From Acidimicrobiaceae bacterium (GTDB lineage: Bacteria > Actinomycetota > Acidimicrobiia > Acidimicrobiales > Ilumatobacteraceae): a DNA stretch of 15,401 bases. Below the pieces are notes generated by a model. The model did no database searches, was not told where the DNA came from, and saw only the letters and a list, made by a program, of their open reading frames with translations. Where the stretch lies: positions 5,292 to 20,692 of the forward strand of contig PMCN01000130.1 in the NCBI GenBank assembly GCA_003154135.1, written 5' to 3'. Below, piece by piece: positions 1-6,683 of this stretch. The translations under genes and the position numbers were made by a program. The number at the start of each line of letters is the position of its first letter. The stretch's first letter is position 1.

Positions 1-318
1 GCGGGCAGCTACGCCCAGCCCGAGGGCGGTGACTGGTCACTGCTCGATGTGCCGCCGGCCACCAGCGACCCCATCGCTGCGCTCTCCGCGCCCAAGGTCG
101 TCACCGTGCTGTCCACCTCACCGCTCACCCTCAAGGTGACGGTCGATGCCACCACGCTCGGGGTGAGCGCCTCGGGCACGGCCGACGTGCAGGTGGTGCT
201 CACGTCGGGTGCGCTCACTCAGGTCACCTACAGCGCCGCCACTGCCGCCGGTCTGGCGTCGGTGGTCACCGTGCTCGGCCCGGTGAAGGACAGCACGCCC
301 ATCGTCGCCCCGGTGTGA
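1..318 (+). CDS. C-terminal end of an unidentified, probably exported protein (5' end outside window)
   Basis: The frame is open from base 1 to a TGA at 316-318 and gives the last 105 residues of a longer protein. The residues are mostly small, beta-prone and Thr/Val/Ala-rich, with alternating hydrophobic positions and no Cys. Such composition is common in secreted or lipoprotein beta domains of actinobacteria. It faintly recalls the C-terminal half of LppX/LprG-type lipoproteins, but I cannot see a diagnostic motif, and the N-terminus with any signal peptide is missing. A GTG at 49 is an unlikely start because the frame continues upstream without a stop. The gene converges on the PLP decarboxylase, with only four bases between the two stop codons. 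Function unknown. Confidence 0.6.
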   Translation, partial: AGSYAQPEGGDWSLLDVPPATSDPIAALSAPKVVTVLSTSPLTLKVTVDATTLGVSASGTADVQVVLTSGALTQVTYSAATAAGLASVVTVLGPVKDSTPIVAPV

Positions 319-322
319 CGCG

Positions 323-1582
323 TCAGTCGACCGTGCCGTAGGCGCCCTGCGCGCCTGCGGTGCCGGCCGTCTGCACCTCGTCGACAGCCGAGCGCAGGTC
401 GCTCACGAACGCGTCGATGCGTCCTTCGTGCACGGCGTTGACCGTGCAGTGCAGGGAGGCGGGCGGACCTTGCCGGTCGACGTACCAGCCGCGGCGCCAC
501 AGTGCATCGGCCACTGCGTACACGTCGAGCGCCGCGACCCCCTCAGCGGGTTCGGCCGCCCCGAACGCGACCAACGTTGCCTCGGGCCACGCGCGCAGCG
601 CCAACGCAGGCATCTCGTCGACGGCCGTGGCGAGCTGTTCGCAGCTGCGACGCGCCGAGGCCGTGAGTCGCAGGTAGCCGGCATCGCCGAGGTGGTGCAT
701 GACTGCCCACGCCGCAGCCCACGGGCCGCCGCTCTTCGTGCCGAGCACGCCCGACGAGCCGTACACGCCGCCGAGCCAGTTGTCGGTGACGAAGGTCTGG
801 TAGGCCCGCAGCTGCTTGTTGCGATGCATGATCACCGACGCGCCTTTGGCGGTGTAGCCGTACTTGTGCAGGTCGACCGAGATGCTGGTGACACCAGGAA
901 CACGGAAGTTCCAGTCGGGGATGTCGTGGCCCAGTCGGCGGAGATAGGTGAGGGTGACGCCGCCCATGCAGGCGTCGACGTGGCAGTTGATGTCGCGTGC
1001 TGCGGCGAGTGCGGCGATGTCGGTGATCGGGTCGATCACGCCTTGCGGGTACTGCGGGGCAGAGCCGACGACCAGCACTGTCTGGTCGTCGATGGCGGCC
1101 TCCATCGCGGCGACGTCGGCGCGCCAGTCATCGCGCACCGCGACGCGCCGGCTCTCGACGCCGAAGTAGTAGCAGCCCTTCTCGAACGCGGCGTGTGCGC
1201 TGGTGGGCAGCACGACGTTGGGCGCGGTGATGCCCCGCTCGCGACGACCGCGTTCGCGCGCCCCTTTCACCGCGAGCAACAGGCTCTCGGTACCGCCCGA
1301 CGTGAGGAAGCCGGCGCCATCGGGCCCGGCCTCCAGCCAATCGCCGACGATGCCGACGACGTCGTTCTGGATGCGCTTGAGGCTGGGGAACGCATCGGTG
1401 TTGAGCGCGTTCTCGCTGCTGAAGCGGCGGTAGGCATCCTGAGCGACGGCCTCCACCTCGGGCCCGGCGCTGTACGCGAGCGTGAACGCAGCGCCCTCGC
1501 GCCAGCGCACGTCGTGCTCCTTGAACGCGTCGAGTTGGGCAAGGACATCGTCGGTCGACATGCCGTCGTGGGGGAGCGCCAT
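323..1582 (-). CDS. Sphingosine-1-phosphate-lyase-like PLP-dependent decarboxylase (group II)
   Basis: A 419-residue fold-type-I PLP enzyme. Motifs match the sphingosine-1-phosphate lyase/glutamate decarboxylase group: TSGGTES at 94-100 (phosphate binding), H130 in TSAHAAF (expected to stack on the cofactor), YPQGVIDPI near 178-186, HVDACMGG at 201-208 (D203 pairs with the pyridine nitrogen) and SVDLHKYGYTAKG, where K240 is the predicted Schiff-base lysine. The HKYG(Y/F)xxKG form favours the S1P-lyase branch over glutamate decarboxylase. Unlike eukaryotic S1P lyase it has no N-terminal membrane segment, so it should be cytosolic. Family members cleave phosphorylated long-chain bases or decarboxylate amino acids; the substrate here is not readable from sequence. 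The ATG at 1582 is preferred over the internal ATG at 1561 because a TACCGT hexamer lies seven bases upstream of it, which suits a leaderless mRNA. Divergent from the class V enzyme at 1633. Confidence 0.88.
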   Translation of the reverse strand: MALPHDGMSTDDVLAQLDAFKEHDVRWREGAAFTLAYSAGPEVEAVAQDAYRRFSSENALNTDAFPSLKRIQNDVVGIVGDWLEAGPDGAGFLTSGGTESLLLAVKGARERGRRERGITAPNVVLPTSAHAAFEKGCYYFGVESRRVAVRDDWRADVAAMEAAIDDQTVLVVGSAPQYPQGVIDPITDIAALAAARDINCHVDACMGGVTLTYLRRLGHDIPDWNFRVPGVTSISVDLHKYGYTAKGASVIMHRNKQLRAYQTFVTDNWLGGVYGSSGVLGTKSGGPWAAAWAVMHHLGDAGYLRLTASARRSCEQLATAVDEMPALALRAWPEATLVAFGAAEPAEGVAALDVYAVADALWRRGWYVDRQGPPASLHCTVNAVHEGRIDAFVSDLRSAVDEVQTAGTAGAQGAYGTVD

Positions 1583-1632
1583 GGCCGAAACGGTACCGCA
1601 GGCCCCGCGGCCGGTGGTCTAGCGTCGCCGCC
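1583..1632. promoter_or_regulatory. Divergent leaderless promoters between two PLP enzyme genes
   Basis: The start codons are 50 bp apart. On the minus strand TACCGT (1590-1595) ends seven bases before the ATG at 1582. On the plus strand TAGCGT (1620-1625) ends seven bases before the ATG at 1633. Neither gene has a Shine-Dalgarno sequence. A -10 box at this distance would start transcription at or next to the start codon, so both mRNAs are predicted to be leaderless. Each gene's -35 region would fall near or beyond the other gene's -10 box, so the promoters are interleaved. Confidence 0.6.
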
Positions 1633-2793
1633 ATGGCCGTGCCCACCCGCGACGACTTCATGCTGCAGCCTGGTCTCGTCTTCTTGAACCACGGGTCGTT
1701 CGGCGCCGTCCCCACCGTCGTCCTCGACGAGATGCATCGCCTCGAGCGGGAGATGGAACGCAACCCGGTCGAGTGGTTGGGTCGCCGCGCCGACGAGCTG
1801 CTGGCCGGTGCACGCGCACGCCTCGGCGCCTTCGTGGGCGCCCACGCCGACGACGTGGTGTTCTTCCCCAACCCCACGACAGCCATCAACATGGTGGCGC
1901 GCAGCATCGAGCTGCACCCCGGTGACGAGGTGGTCACCACCGACCACGAGTACGGTGCGATGGACCGCACCTGGCGCAAGAGGTGCCGCGAGACGGGCGC
2001 CACATACGTGCGCGTGCCCATCCCGCTGCCGGTCACCACCGACGACGACTTCGTCGAGCGCGTGTGGACGGCAGTCACGCCGCGCACGAAGGTGCTCTTC
2101 CTCAGCCACCTCACCAGCGCGACCGCGCTGGTCTTCCCTGTGCACGAGCTGTGCCGGCGCGCGCGAGCGGCGGGGGTGCTCGCGATCGTCGACGGTGCCC
2201 ACGTGCCCGCACACATCCCGCTCGACCTGCGCACGCTCGAGTGCGACATCTACACCGGCGCCCTGCACAAGTGGTTGTGTGCGCCCAAGGGATGCTCGTT
2301 CCTCTACGCCCGGCCGGAGGTGCAGCCGTTGCTGCAACCGCTGGTGGTCAGCTGGGGTTGGGAGAGCGACTCGCCGGGTGCATCGCAGTTCATCGACTTC
2401 CACGAGTGGCAGGGCACGCGCGATCTCACTCCGTTCCTCGGCGCGGCTGCGGCGATCGACTTCGTCGAATCGCACGACTGGCACGCCGTGCAGGCCGAGG
2501 GTCACCGGTTGGCGCTGCTCACACGCAGTCGTATCGACGAGCTCACCGGACTGGAACCGATCAGCCCCGACACAGGCGACTGGATCGGGCAGATGGCGGC
2601 GGTGCGGCTGCCCGACACGGTCGACGTGGTCACCCTCAAGCAGCGCCTGTTCGCCGAGCATCGCATCGAGGTGCCGGTGCACCGCTGGAGCGAGCAGCCG
2701 TTCGTCCGGGCGAGCTTCACCGCGCACAACACCGAGGCCGACGCCGATGCGTTGGTCGCCGCGCTGGCCACGCTGCTCGGGGCAGCGCGATGA
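1633..2793 (+). CDS. Class V aminotransferase-fold enzyme, isopenicillin-N-epimerase-like
   Basis: A 386-residue PLP enzyme of the CefD-like branch of class V (COG0520-type). The N-terminal FLNHGSFGAVP (17-27) is the hallmark of this branch. FFPNPTTAINMV (77-88) forms the cofactor phosphate region, VDGAH (186-190) holds the PLP-binding D187, and GALHKWLCAPKG (209-220) carries the predicted Schiff-base K213. Full length for the family and cytosolic. The family includes true isopenicillin N epimerases, plant-type L-cysteine desulfhydrases and EgtE-like C-S lyases. No NRPS, isopenicillin N synthase or ergothioneine genes are nearby, so a beta-lactam role is not supported; desulfhydrase, lyase or racemase activity is equally possible. 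The start is fixed by a TAGCGT box seven bases upstream and by alignment of the N-terminal motif. The 3' end lies 62 bp before the FKBP gene, which has its own -10 box. Confidence 0.88.
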   Translation: MAVPTRDDFMLQPGLVFLNHGSFGAVPTVVLDEMHRLEREMERNPVEWLGRRADELLAGARARLGAFVGAHADDVVFFPNPTTAINMVARSIELHPGDEVVTTDHEYGAMDRTWRKRCRETGATYVRVPIPLPVTTDDDFVERVWTAVTPRTKVLFLSHLTSATALVFPVHELCRRARAAGVLAIVDGAHVPAHIPLDLRTLECDIYTGALHKWLCAPKGCSFLYARPEVQPLLQPLVVSWGWESDSPGASQFIDFHEWQGTRDLTPFLGAAAAIDFVESHDWHAVQAEGHRLALLTRSRIDELTGLEPISPDTGDWIGQMAAVRLPDTVDVVTLKQRLFAEHRIEVPVHRWSEQPFVRASFTAHNTEADADALVAALATLLGAAR

Positions 2794-2843
2794 CCGACGT
2801 CACCACGCTCAGCCCACACCCTCGAGGCCACCGGCTGCGGCGC

Positions 2844-2849
2844 TAGCGT
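2844..2849 (+). promoter_or_regulatory. Leaderless -10 box of the FKBP gene
   Basis: TAGCGT ends six bases before the ATG at 2856 and is identical to the -10 box of the preceding gene. There is no Shine-Dalgarno sequence in the spacer. This suggests FKBP has its own start point even though it lies close behind the class V enzyme on the same strand. Confidence 0.5.
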
Positions 2850-2855
2850 GTTGGC

Positions 2856-3227
2856 ATGGCCGACCGACCTGTCATCACCATCCCAGAGGGCGAACCGCCC
2901 GCCGAGCTCCTCATCGAGGACCAGATCGTCGGCGACGGCGCCGAGGCCACCATCGGCACGCGCGTCATCGTGCACTACGCCGGTGTCGCCTGGAGCAGCG
3001 GGAGCGAGTTCGACGCGAGCTGGAATCGTGGCGACACCTTCGACTTCCGCCTCGGGGCCCGAGAGGTCATCGAAGGATGGGACCAGGGCGTGAAGGGCAT
3101 GAAGGTCGGTGGACGCCGCCGCCTCACCATCCCGCCGCGCATGGGGTACGGCGACAGGGGAGCGGGTGGCGTCATCAAGGGTGGCGAGACCCTCGTCTTC
3201 GTCGTCGATCTCGTCGCCGTTCGCTGA
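2856..3227 (+). CDS. FKBP-type peptidyl-prolyl cis-trans isomerase
   Basis: A 123-residue single-domain FKBP. The conserved pocket is readable: HYAG with Y41, EFDAS with F52 and D53, DFRLG, VIEGWDQG with V71, I72 and W75, IPPRMGYGD with Y98, and the last strand LVFVVDLV with F115. The family catalyses cis-trans isomerisation of Xaa-Pro bonds and acts as a folding helper. No signal peptide or lipobox is visible, so it should be cytoplasmic. The usual IPPNxxLxFxVEL loop is replaced by GVIKGGETLVFVVDL, a form common in bacterial FKBPs. The first 30 residues are a short extension with a Pro/Glu-rich stretch. The gene converges on the SHMT-like gene with a 35-bp gap. The start is set by the TAGCGT box six bases upstream. 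Confidence 0.93.
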   Translation: MADRPVITIPEGEPPAELLIEDQIVGDGAEATIGTRVIVHYAGVAWSSGSEFDASWNRGDTFDFRLGAREVIEGWDQGVKGMKVGGRRRLTIPPRMGYGDRGAGGVIKGGETLVFVVDLVAVR

Positions 3228-3230
3228 CGT

Positions 3231-3259
3231 CGAGGTCGCTTCCTCGCGGTTCGCCCGCG
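3231..3259. terminator. Possible short hairpins between convergent FKBP and SHMT-like genes
   Basis: The 35-bp convergent gap holds two small, mutually exclusive inverted repeats: CGAGG (3231-3235) with CCTCG (3242-3246), and CGCGG (3245-3249) with CCGCG (3255-3259). Neither is followed by a T-run on either strand, so a U-tract terminator is not supported. A bidirectional GC hairpin terminator is possible but weakly supported. Confidence 0.25.
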
Positions 3260-3262
3260 CGG

Positions 3263-4555
3263 TCAGTCGCCGCGCACGAAGTGCACGGTGCGGAAGCGCT
3301 GCTTGAGCGCACTCACCCGCGGTGCCACATCGGCAGCCTCGCCGCGCAGGGCGTCGGCGATGTGCCGCGCGATCTCTGCCATCTCGGCCGGACCCATGCC
3401 CCAGCGCGTGGCCTCACTGGTTCCGAGCCGGAGGCCCGATGCGTGCGGCAGACCGATGGCCGACGCCAGCAGGTTGGCGTCGCGCAGTCGCAAGGCCGCC
3501 TCCTCGCCTCCCCCGAACTCGTCGGCCACGATGGCCAGTTGGTGCGAGCTCGTCGCGCCCTTTGCCGTGTGGAAGACAGGCATCCCCAGATCGTCGAGCG
3601 CGCCGGCCAAGGCGATGCCGTTGGCCACGAACGCTGTCGCGTACGCAGGTCCGTGCTCCACCCAGTCGAGCAGCGACAGCGCCAGCGACGCAGTGACGCC
3701 GGCGTCGAAGTTGGCAGTGAGACCGGGATGCGCGATCGCGTCGATGGCCGCCGCCAGTGCGACGTCGTCGGTGAGCACCAGCCCGCCTGCCGGGCCGCCG
3801 AGGCTCTTGTAAGTGCTCATCGACAGCAGGTCTGCTCCTTCTCCCAGCGGCCCCGGCCACACGCCCCCGGCGAGCAGTCCGCTCACGTGCGCGGCGTCGT
3901 AGAGCACCTTTGCCCCGTGGGCATGTGCGATCTCGGCCACCTCGCGCACCGGGTGGGGGAAGAGGTTGAGGCTGCCGCCCACCGTCACGAGCGCGGGTCG
4001 CACCCGTGCCACCAGCTCGGCAAGGGCGGTGGTGTCGATGGTGTAGTTCGCCTCGTCGATGGGCGCCTCGTGCACCTGCAGGCCGTACAACCCGGCGGCG
4101 CCGCGGGCGTGATGCGTGACGTGGCCCGCGATCGCCGCCGGAGGTACCACGACCGCGTCGCCAGGCCGGCAGGTGGCCATGAAGCAGTAGAGGTTGCCGA
4201 TCGCGCCCGACGGCACGCGCACCTCCGCGTAGCGGGCGCCGAACACGGTGCACGCCAGTTCCATCGCGGTCACTTCGATGGCCTCGATCGCTTCCAGGCC
4301 GGTCTCGTACTTGTCGCCCGGCCAGCCGAGGCTCGGTCGGCTCGACAGGCCGGCGGCGAGTGCACGCTCGGCGCGCGGGTTCATCACGTTGGCGGCCGGG
4401 TCGAGGTTGATGCACTGCTCGTCGTGGATCGAACGGTTCTGCTCGATCCAGCCCCACACGAGAGCATCGATCTCGGCGGGGGAGCGACCCGTGAGCTGGC
4501 GGTGCAGCTCCGCTTCGCGGACGGCGGCGGCAGTGCTGATCCAGGGTCGAGTCAC
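3263..4555 (-). CDS. Serine hydroxymethyltransferase-like PLP enzyme lacking folate-site residues
   Basis: A 430-residue protein with the SHMT order of motifs: VPSGAIGN (114-121), LYDAAHVSGLLAGG (218-231, PLP-binding D220 and H223), STYKSLGGPAGG (247-258, predicted Schiff-base K250) and SGLRLGTSEAT (373-383, carboxylate-binding R376). By-eye alignment with E. coli GlyA gives several changed catalytic positions: Y55 and E57 become P74 and L76, Y65 becomes E84, the PLP-stacking H126 becomes I142, and H228 next to the lysine becomes Y249. Those residues support tetrahydrofolate-dependent serine-glycine exchange, so this is probably not housekeeping GlyA. An aldolase or lyase on a beta-hydroxy amino acid would fit, but this is inference. 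The GTG start directly abuts the TAG stop of the RDD gene, so translation is likely coupled. Third gene of the operon led by the LysM hydrolase. Confidence 0.8.
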   Translation of the reverse strand: MTRPWISTAAAVREAELHRQLTGRSPAEIDALVWGWIEQNRSIHDEQCINLDPAANVMNPRAERALAAGLSSRPSLGWPGDKYETGLEAIEAIEVTAMELACTVFGARYAEVRVPSGAIGNLYCFMATCRPGDAVVVPPAAIAGHVTHHARGAAGLYGLQVHEAPIDEANYTIDTTALAELVARVRPALVTVGGSLNLFPHPVREVAEIAHAHGAKVLYDAAHVSGLLAGGVWPGPLGEGADLLSMSTYKSLGGPAGGLVLTDDVALAAAIDAIAHPGLTANFDAGVTASLALSLLDWVEHGPAYATAFVANGIALAGALDDLGMPVFHTAKGATSSHQLAIVADEFGGGEEAALRLRDANLLASAIGLPHASGLRLGTSEATRWGMGPAEMAEIARHIADALRGEAADVAPRVSALKQRFRTVHFVRGD

Positions 4556-5308
4556 CTACTCAGGATCGCGGATCGGGCGCGCCTTCACAAAGATTCCCGG
4601 TCCGTCCACCGAGCGCTCCACGACGAGCGTGCCGGCTGCGCGGTCGTGCAGGCCGCGCAGGTCGGCCACGATGGGCAGGTAGACGGCCAGCAGTGCGAAG
4701 GTCGCCCAGTTGCCGTTGAGGCCGAACACGATCACGGCGAGCAGCACGGCATCGGCCACCAACCAGCGTTCGGTCACCGTCAGCACACCGGGTGTGCGCA
4801 GCGTGCGCCGGTCCACCAGGCGCAGCCCGGTGCACAGCTTGCCCAGCGTCCAGCCGTACGACGCCGGGAGCGCGACGAAGCAGACCAGGTGCACGATTGC
4901 CGCGGTCCATGCGGGGACACGCCACGCGAGGAGTGCCGCGACGGCGAGGCCGGCGATGGCGTGGTCGACGAGGCCGGCTGTCAAGCGCCGCCAGCGCGTC
5001 GCCTGCCGTCGACCGTCGACCAGCGGCGGTCGTGACGGTGGCACCAGTGGTGGCCGTGCGAATCGGTGCTCGGCGTCGGCGAGATCGGGTTCGCGTCGGT
5101 CGTTGCCGACTGCCACCCAGGCGACAGCCTCGTCCACCTCGTCGGTGTGCTCGATGCCGGCGACCAGCTCACCGCGCACGATGCCGAACGGCACATCGCC
5201 GCCACGGAGCAACGCGCGCAGGAGGAGCAGTTCGTGCTCGTCGAGGTGCGACACGTCCACCCGGTACGGACCGGGTGCCTCGTCACCTGGCGAGGCCCGG
5301 GCGGTCAC
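4556..5308 (-). CDS. RDD-family membrane protein with N-terminal soluble domain
   Basis: A 250-residue protein from the GTG at 5308, which overlaps the TGA of the LysM hydrolase gene by four bases (GTGA). A longer frame reaches 5398, but it would run through the hydrolase coding end and is low-complexity Arg/His-rich, so I rejected it. Residues 15-65 form a soluble alpha/beta-like stretch (YRVDVSHLDEHELLLLRALL, then a GELV strand), followed by a Pro/Arg-rich linker. The RDD domain spans about 105-230: RRLTAGLVDH (107-116), hydrophobic segments at about 117-130, 134-150 and 184-218, the signature GWTLGKLCTGLRLVD (152-166), and GLHDRAAGT (219-227). RDD proteins are small integral membrane proteins, and some are implicated in ion transport; the role here is unknown. 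Coupling to a wall hydrolase suggests a cell-envelope function. Confidence 0.82.
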   Translation of the reverse strand: MTARASPGDEAPGPYRVDVSHLDEHELLLLRALLRGGDVPFGIVRGELVAGIEHTDEVDEAVAWVAVGNDRREPDLADAEHRFARPPLVPPSRPPLVDGRRQATRWRRLTAGLVDHAIAGLAVAALLAWRVPAWTAAIVHLVCFVALPASYGWTLGKLCTGLRLVDRRTLRTPGVLTVTERWLVADAVLLAVIVFGLNGNWATFALLAVYLPIVADLRGLHDRAAGTLVVERSVDGPGIFVKARPIRDPE

Positions 5309-6522
5309 CCCGTGATCAGCCGCCGGACGGCGACGACATGAGTCCAGTTGATGGTGCTGATCTTGACGACGTCTCCGGTGTGGGGGGCCTGGATCCACTG
5401 CGTGGCGCTGATGGCGATGCCCACGTGGTGGATGATGCCCGAACCCGGCGAGGTCTCCAGGAACACCAGATCCCCGGCGTGGATGGGCTGCGTGGTCCAG
5501 TCGATGGCCACGCCGTAGTTGGCCTGGGAACCGCTGTAGTGGGGGAGCGACACCCCGATCTCGGCAAACGCGGCCATCACCAGCCCGGAGCAGTCGTAAC
5601 CGTTGGGCCCGGCCGCGTAGGCGATGTAGGGCTTGCCGAGCTGCGCGTAGGCGAACGCCAGCATCTTGTCGATCTTGGGGTTGCCGGTGACGACGGCGCC
5701 ACCCTTGCCGTTCACTGGGGGAGGGCCGGCGACCGGCAGGTGACCGCCGGTGGGCACCGTGAGGCGCATTCCCGGGTAGATGAGGCTGCCGGCGGAGAGC
5801 TTGTTGGTGCTCAGCAGGGCGTTGAAGGTGACGCCGAGCCGGCCGGAGATGAGCGACAGCGAATCACCGGAGAGCACCACGTAGACGAGTGGTGCACCGG
5901 AGTTCGAGCTGCCGGCGGGAGCGGTGGTCGTGGGGGGCGTCGACTTGGGCGCCGTGGTGGTGGTCGTCGTGCCCGGCGTGCCGGCAGGTGCGCTGGCGCC
6001 GGCGGGCACCGTGAGCTTCATGCCGGGCACGATGAGGCTCGACGCGTTGAGCTTGTTGGCAGTGAGCAGCGCTGTCAGCGTGACGCCGAGGCGTCCGGCG
6101 ATGCGGGAGAGCGAGTCACCCGCGACCACGACGTACACCGCGGGCGGCGGCGGCGGTGGAGGCGTGGTGGTGGTCGTCGACGCCTTACCGGTCGTCTTAC
6201 CGGTCGTCGTGCCGGTCGTGGTGCCAGTCGCGATGGGGGGCAGCGAGCCGCCCTTGGGCACCTGCAGCTTCATGCCGGGGTAGATGAGGCTGCTCACTGC
6301 CAGCGTGTTCAGCGAGAGCAGATCACTCAACTTCACCCCCACCTTGAGGGCGATCCCGATCAGGTAGTCACCGGACTGCACGGTGTAGACCAACCCGCTG
6401 GCCGGCTTGGTGGTCGTGGTGGTGGTGGTCGACGAGCCTGCTGCGACCGGTGTGGTCAGGGTGGCCATGCCGAGACCGGCCACCACACAGGTCGCGACAA
6501 TGACTCGACCAAGGCGTGACAT
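5305..6522 (-). CDS. Secreted NlpC/P60 peptidoglycan hydrolase with three LysM domains
   Basis: A 405-residue exported protein. Residues 1-28 form a Sec signal peptide (MSRLGR start, hydrophobic core, PVAAG-like cleavage region). Three LysM domains follow at about 45-89, 129-173 and 213-257, joined by Thr/Pro-rich linkers. The second and third are much more alike (GDSLS, PGM(K/R)LTVP) than the first (GDYL). The NlpC/P60 domain is at about 283-400, with catalytic C311 in GYDCSGLV, H366 in IIHHVGIAI and third polar residue H381 in APHTGD. The family cuts peptide stems of peptidoglycan (D-Glu-mDAP or similar bonds), and LysM anchors it to glycan. The expected role is cell separation or wall remodelling outside the membrane. 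First gene of a coupled operon with the RDD and SHMT-like genes. The ATG start has no clear Shine-Dalgarno sequence but gives a proper signal peptide. Confidence 0.93.
   Translation of the reverse strand: MSRLGRVIVATCVVAGLGMATLTTPVAAGSSTTTTTTTKPASGLVYTVQSGDYLIGIALKVGVKLSDLLSLNTLAVSSLIYPGMKLQVPKGGSLPPIATGTTTGTTTGKTTGKASTTTTTPPPPPPPAVYVVVAGDSLSRIAGRLGVTLTALLTANKLNASSLIVPGMKLTVPAGASAPAGTPGTTTTTTAPKSTPPTTTAPAGSSNSGAPLVYVVLSGDSLSLISGRLGVTFNALLSTNKLSAGSLIYPGMRLTVPTGGHLPVAGPPPVNGKGGAVVTGNPKIDKMLAFAYAQLGKPYIAYAAGPNGYDCSGLVMAAFAEIGVSLPHYSGSQANYGVAIDWTTQPIHAGDLVFLETSPGSGIIHHVGIAISATQWIQAPHTGDVVKISTINWTHVVAVRRLITG
6186..6233. repeat. 12-bp tandem repeat coding for a TTG(T/K) linker
   Basis: Four successive 12-bp units (6186, 6198, 6210 and 6222), based on TACCGGTCGTCT and decaying toward the right, lie inside the hydrolase gene. 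On the coding strand they specify a four-residue repeat (TGTT, TGTT, TGKT, TGKA) between LysM1 and LysM2. The repeat keeps the frame, so slippage would only alter linker length. Confidence 0.7.
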
Positions 6523-6683
6523 GCACAGTACATCGGGCCGATGGAGGAGATGCTTGACGTCTTCCTCAGGGCGAGGGTCATCGTCCCAGGTCAGCCGGGG
6601 GAACTTTTTCGCCCTGTTCTCGTCGATCTGACATAACGACGATTATGGGCGATGTGCTCCAACGGCTGGACTCGCTCAGCGGT
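6523..6683 (-). promoter_or_regulatory. Leader/promoter region of the LysM hydrolase operon with an inverted repeat
   Basis: This 161-bp gap has no gene I can support. On the minus strand CATAAT (6642-6647) is a five-of-six match to the -10 consensus, without a convincing -35; it would give a 5' leader of about 110 bases. Within that leader, CAGGGCGA (6609-6616 read on the minus strand) is perfectly complementary to TCGCCCTG (6567-6574), forming an 8-bp stem around 34 bases. On the plus strand GGTCA occurs twice (6577-6581 and 6591-6595). I found no match to the ydaO (c-di-AMP) riboswitch core I remember, although that riboswitch often controls such hydrolases. The promoter call is tentative; the inverted repeat is seen directly. 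Confidence 0.35.

Noticed and set aside
1633..2793. Beta-lactam biosynthesis cluster
   Set aside because: Only the epimerase-like family fold is present. There is no NRPS or isopenicillin N synthase, and the family has many other activities.
2790..2846. Tiny 18-codon frame starting with ATGA overlap at the end of the class V gene
   Set aside because: There is no ribosome site and no motif, and it ends inside the -10 box of the FKBP gene. Too short and unsupported.
1808..5035. Very long plus-strand open frame (over 1000 codons)
   Set aside because: It runs in the wrong frame through the class V enzyme and antisense through the SHMT-like and RDD genes. Its translation is Arg/His/Pro-rich low complexity with no domain, as expected of GC-rich shadow frames.
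5309..5398. Longer start for the RDD protein (to 5398)
   Set aside because: It would add 30 Arg/His-rich residues read out of frame through the hydrolase gene's end. The GTGA overlap at 5305-5308 gives a normal coupled start.
6523..6683. c-di-AMP (ydaO) riboswitch upstream of the hydrolase gene
   Set aside because: Expected from the gene type, but the minus strand does not show the conserved GGGGAACC-type core; a similar G-rich run is on the wrong strand.
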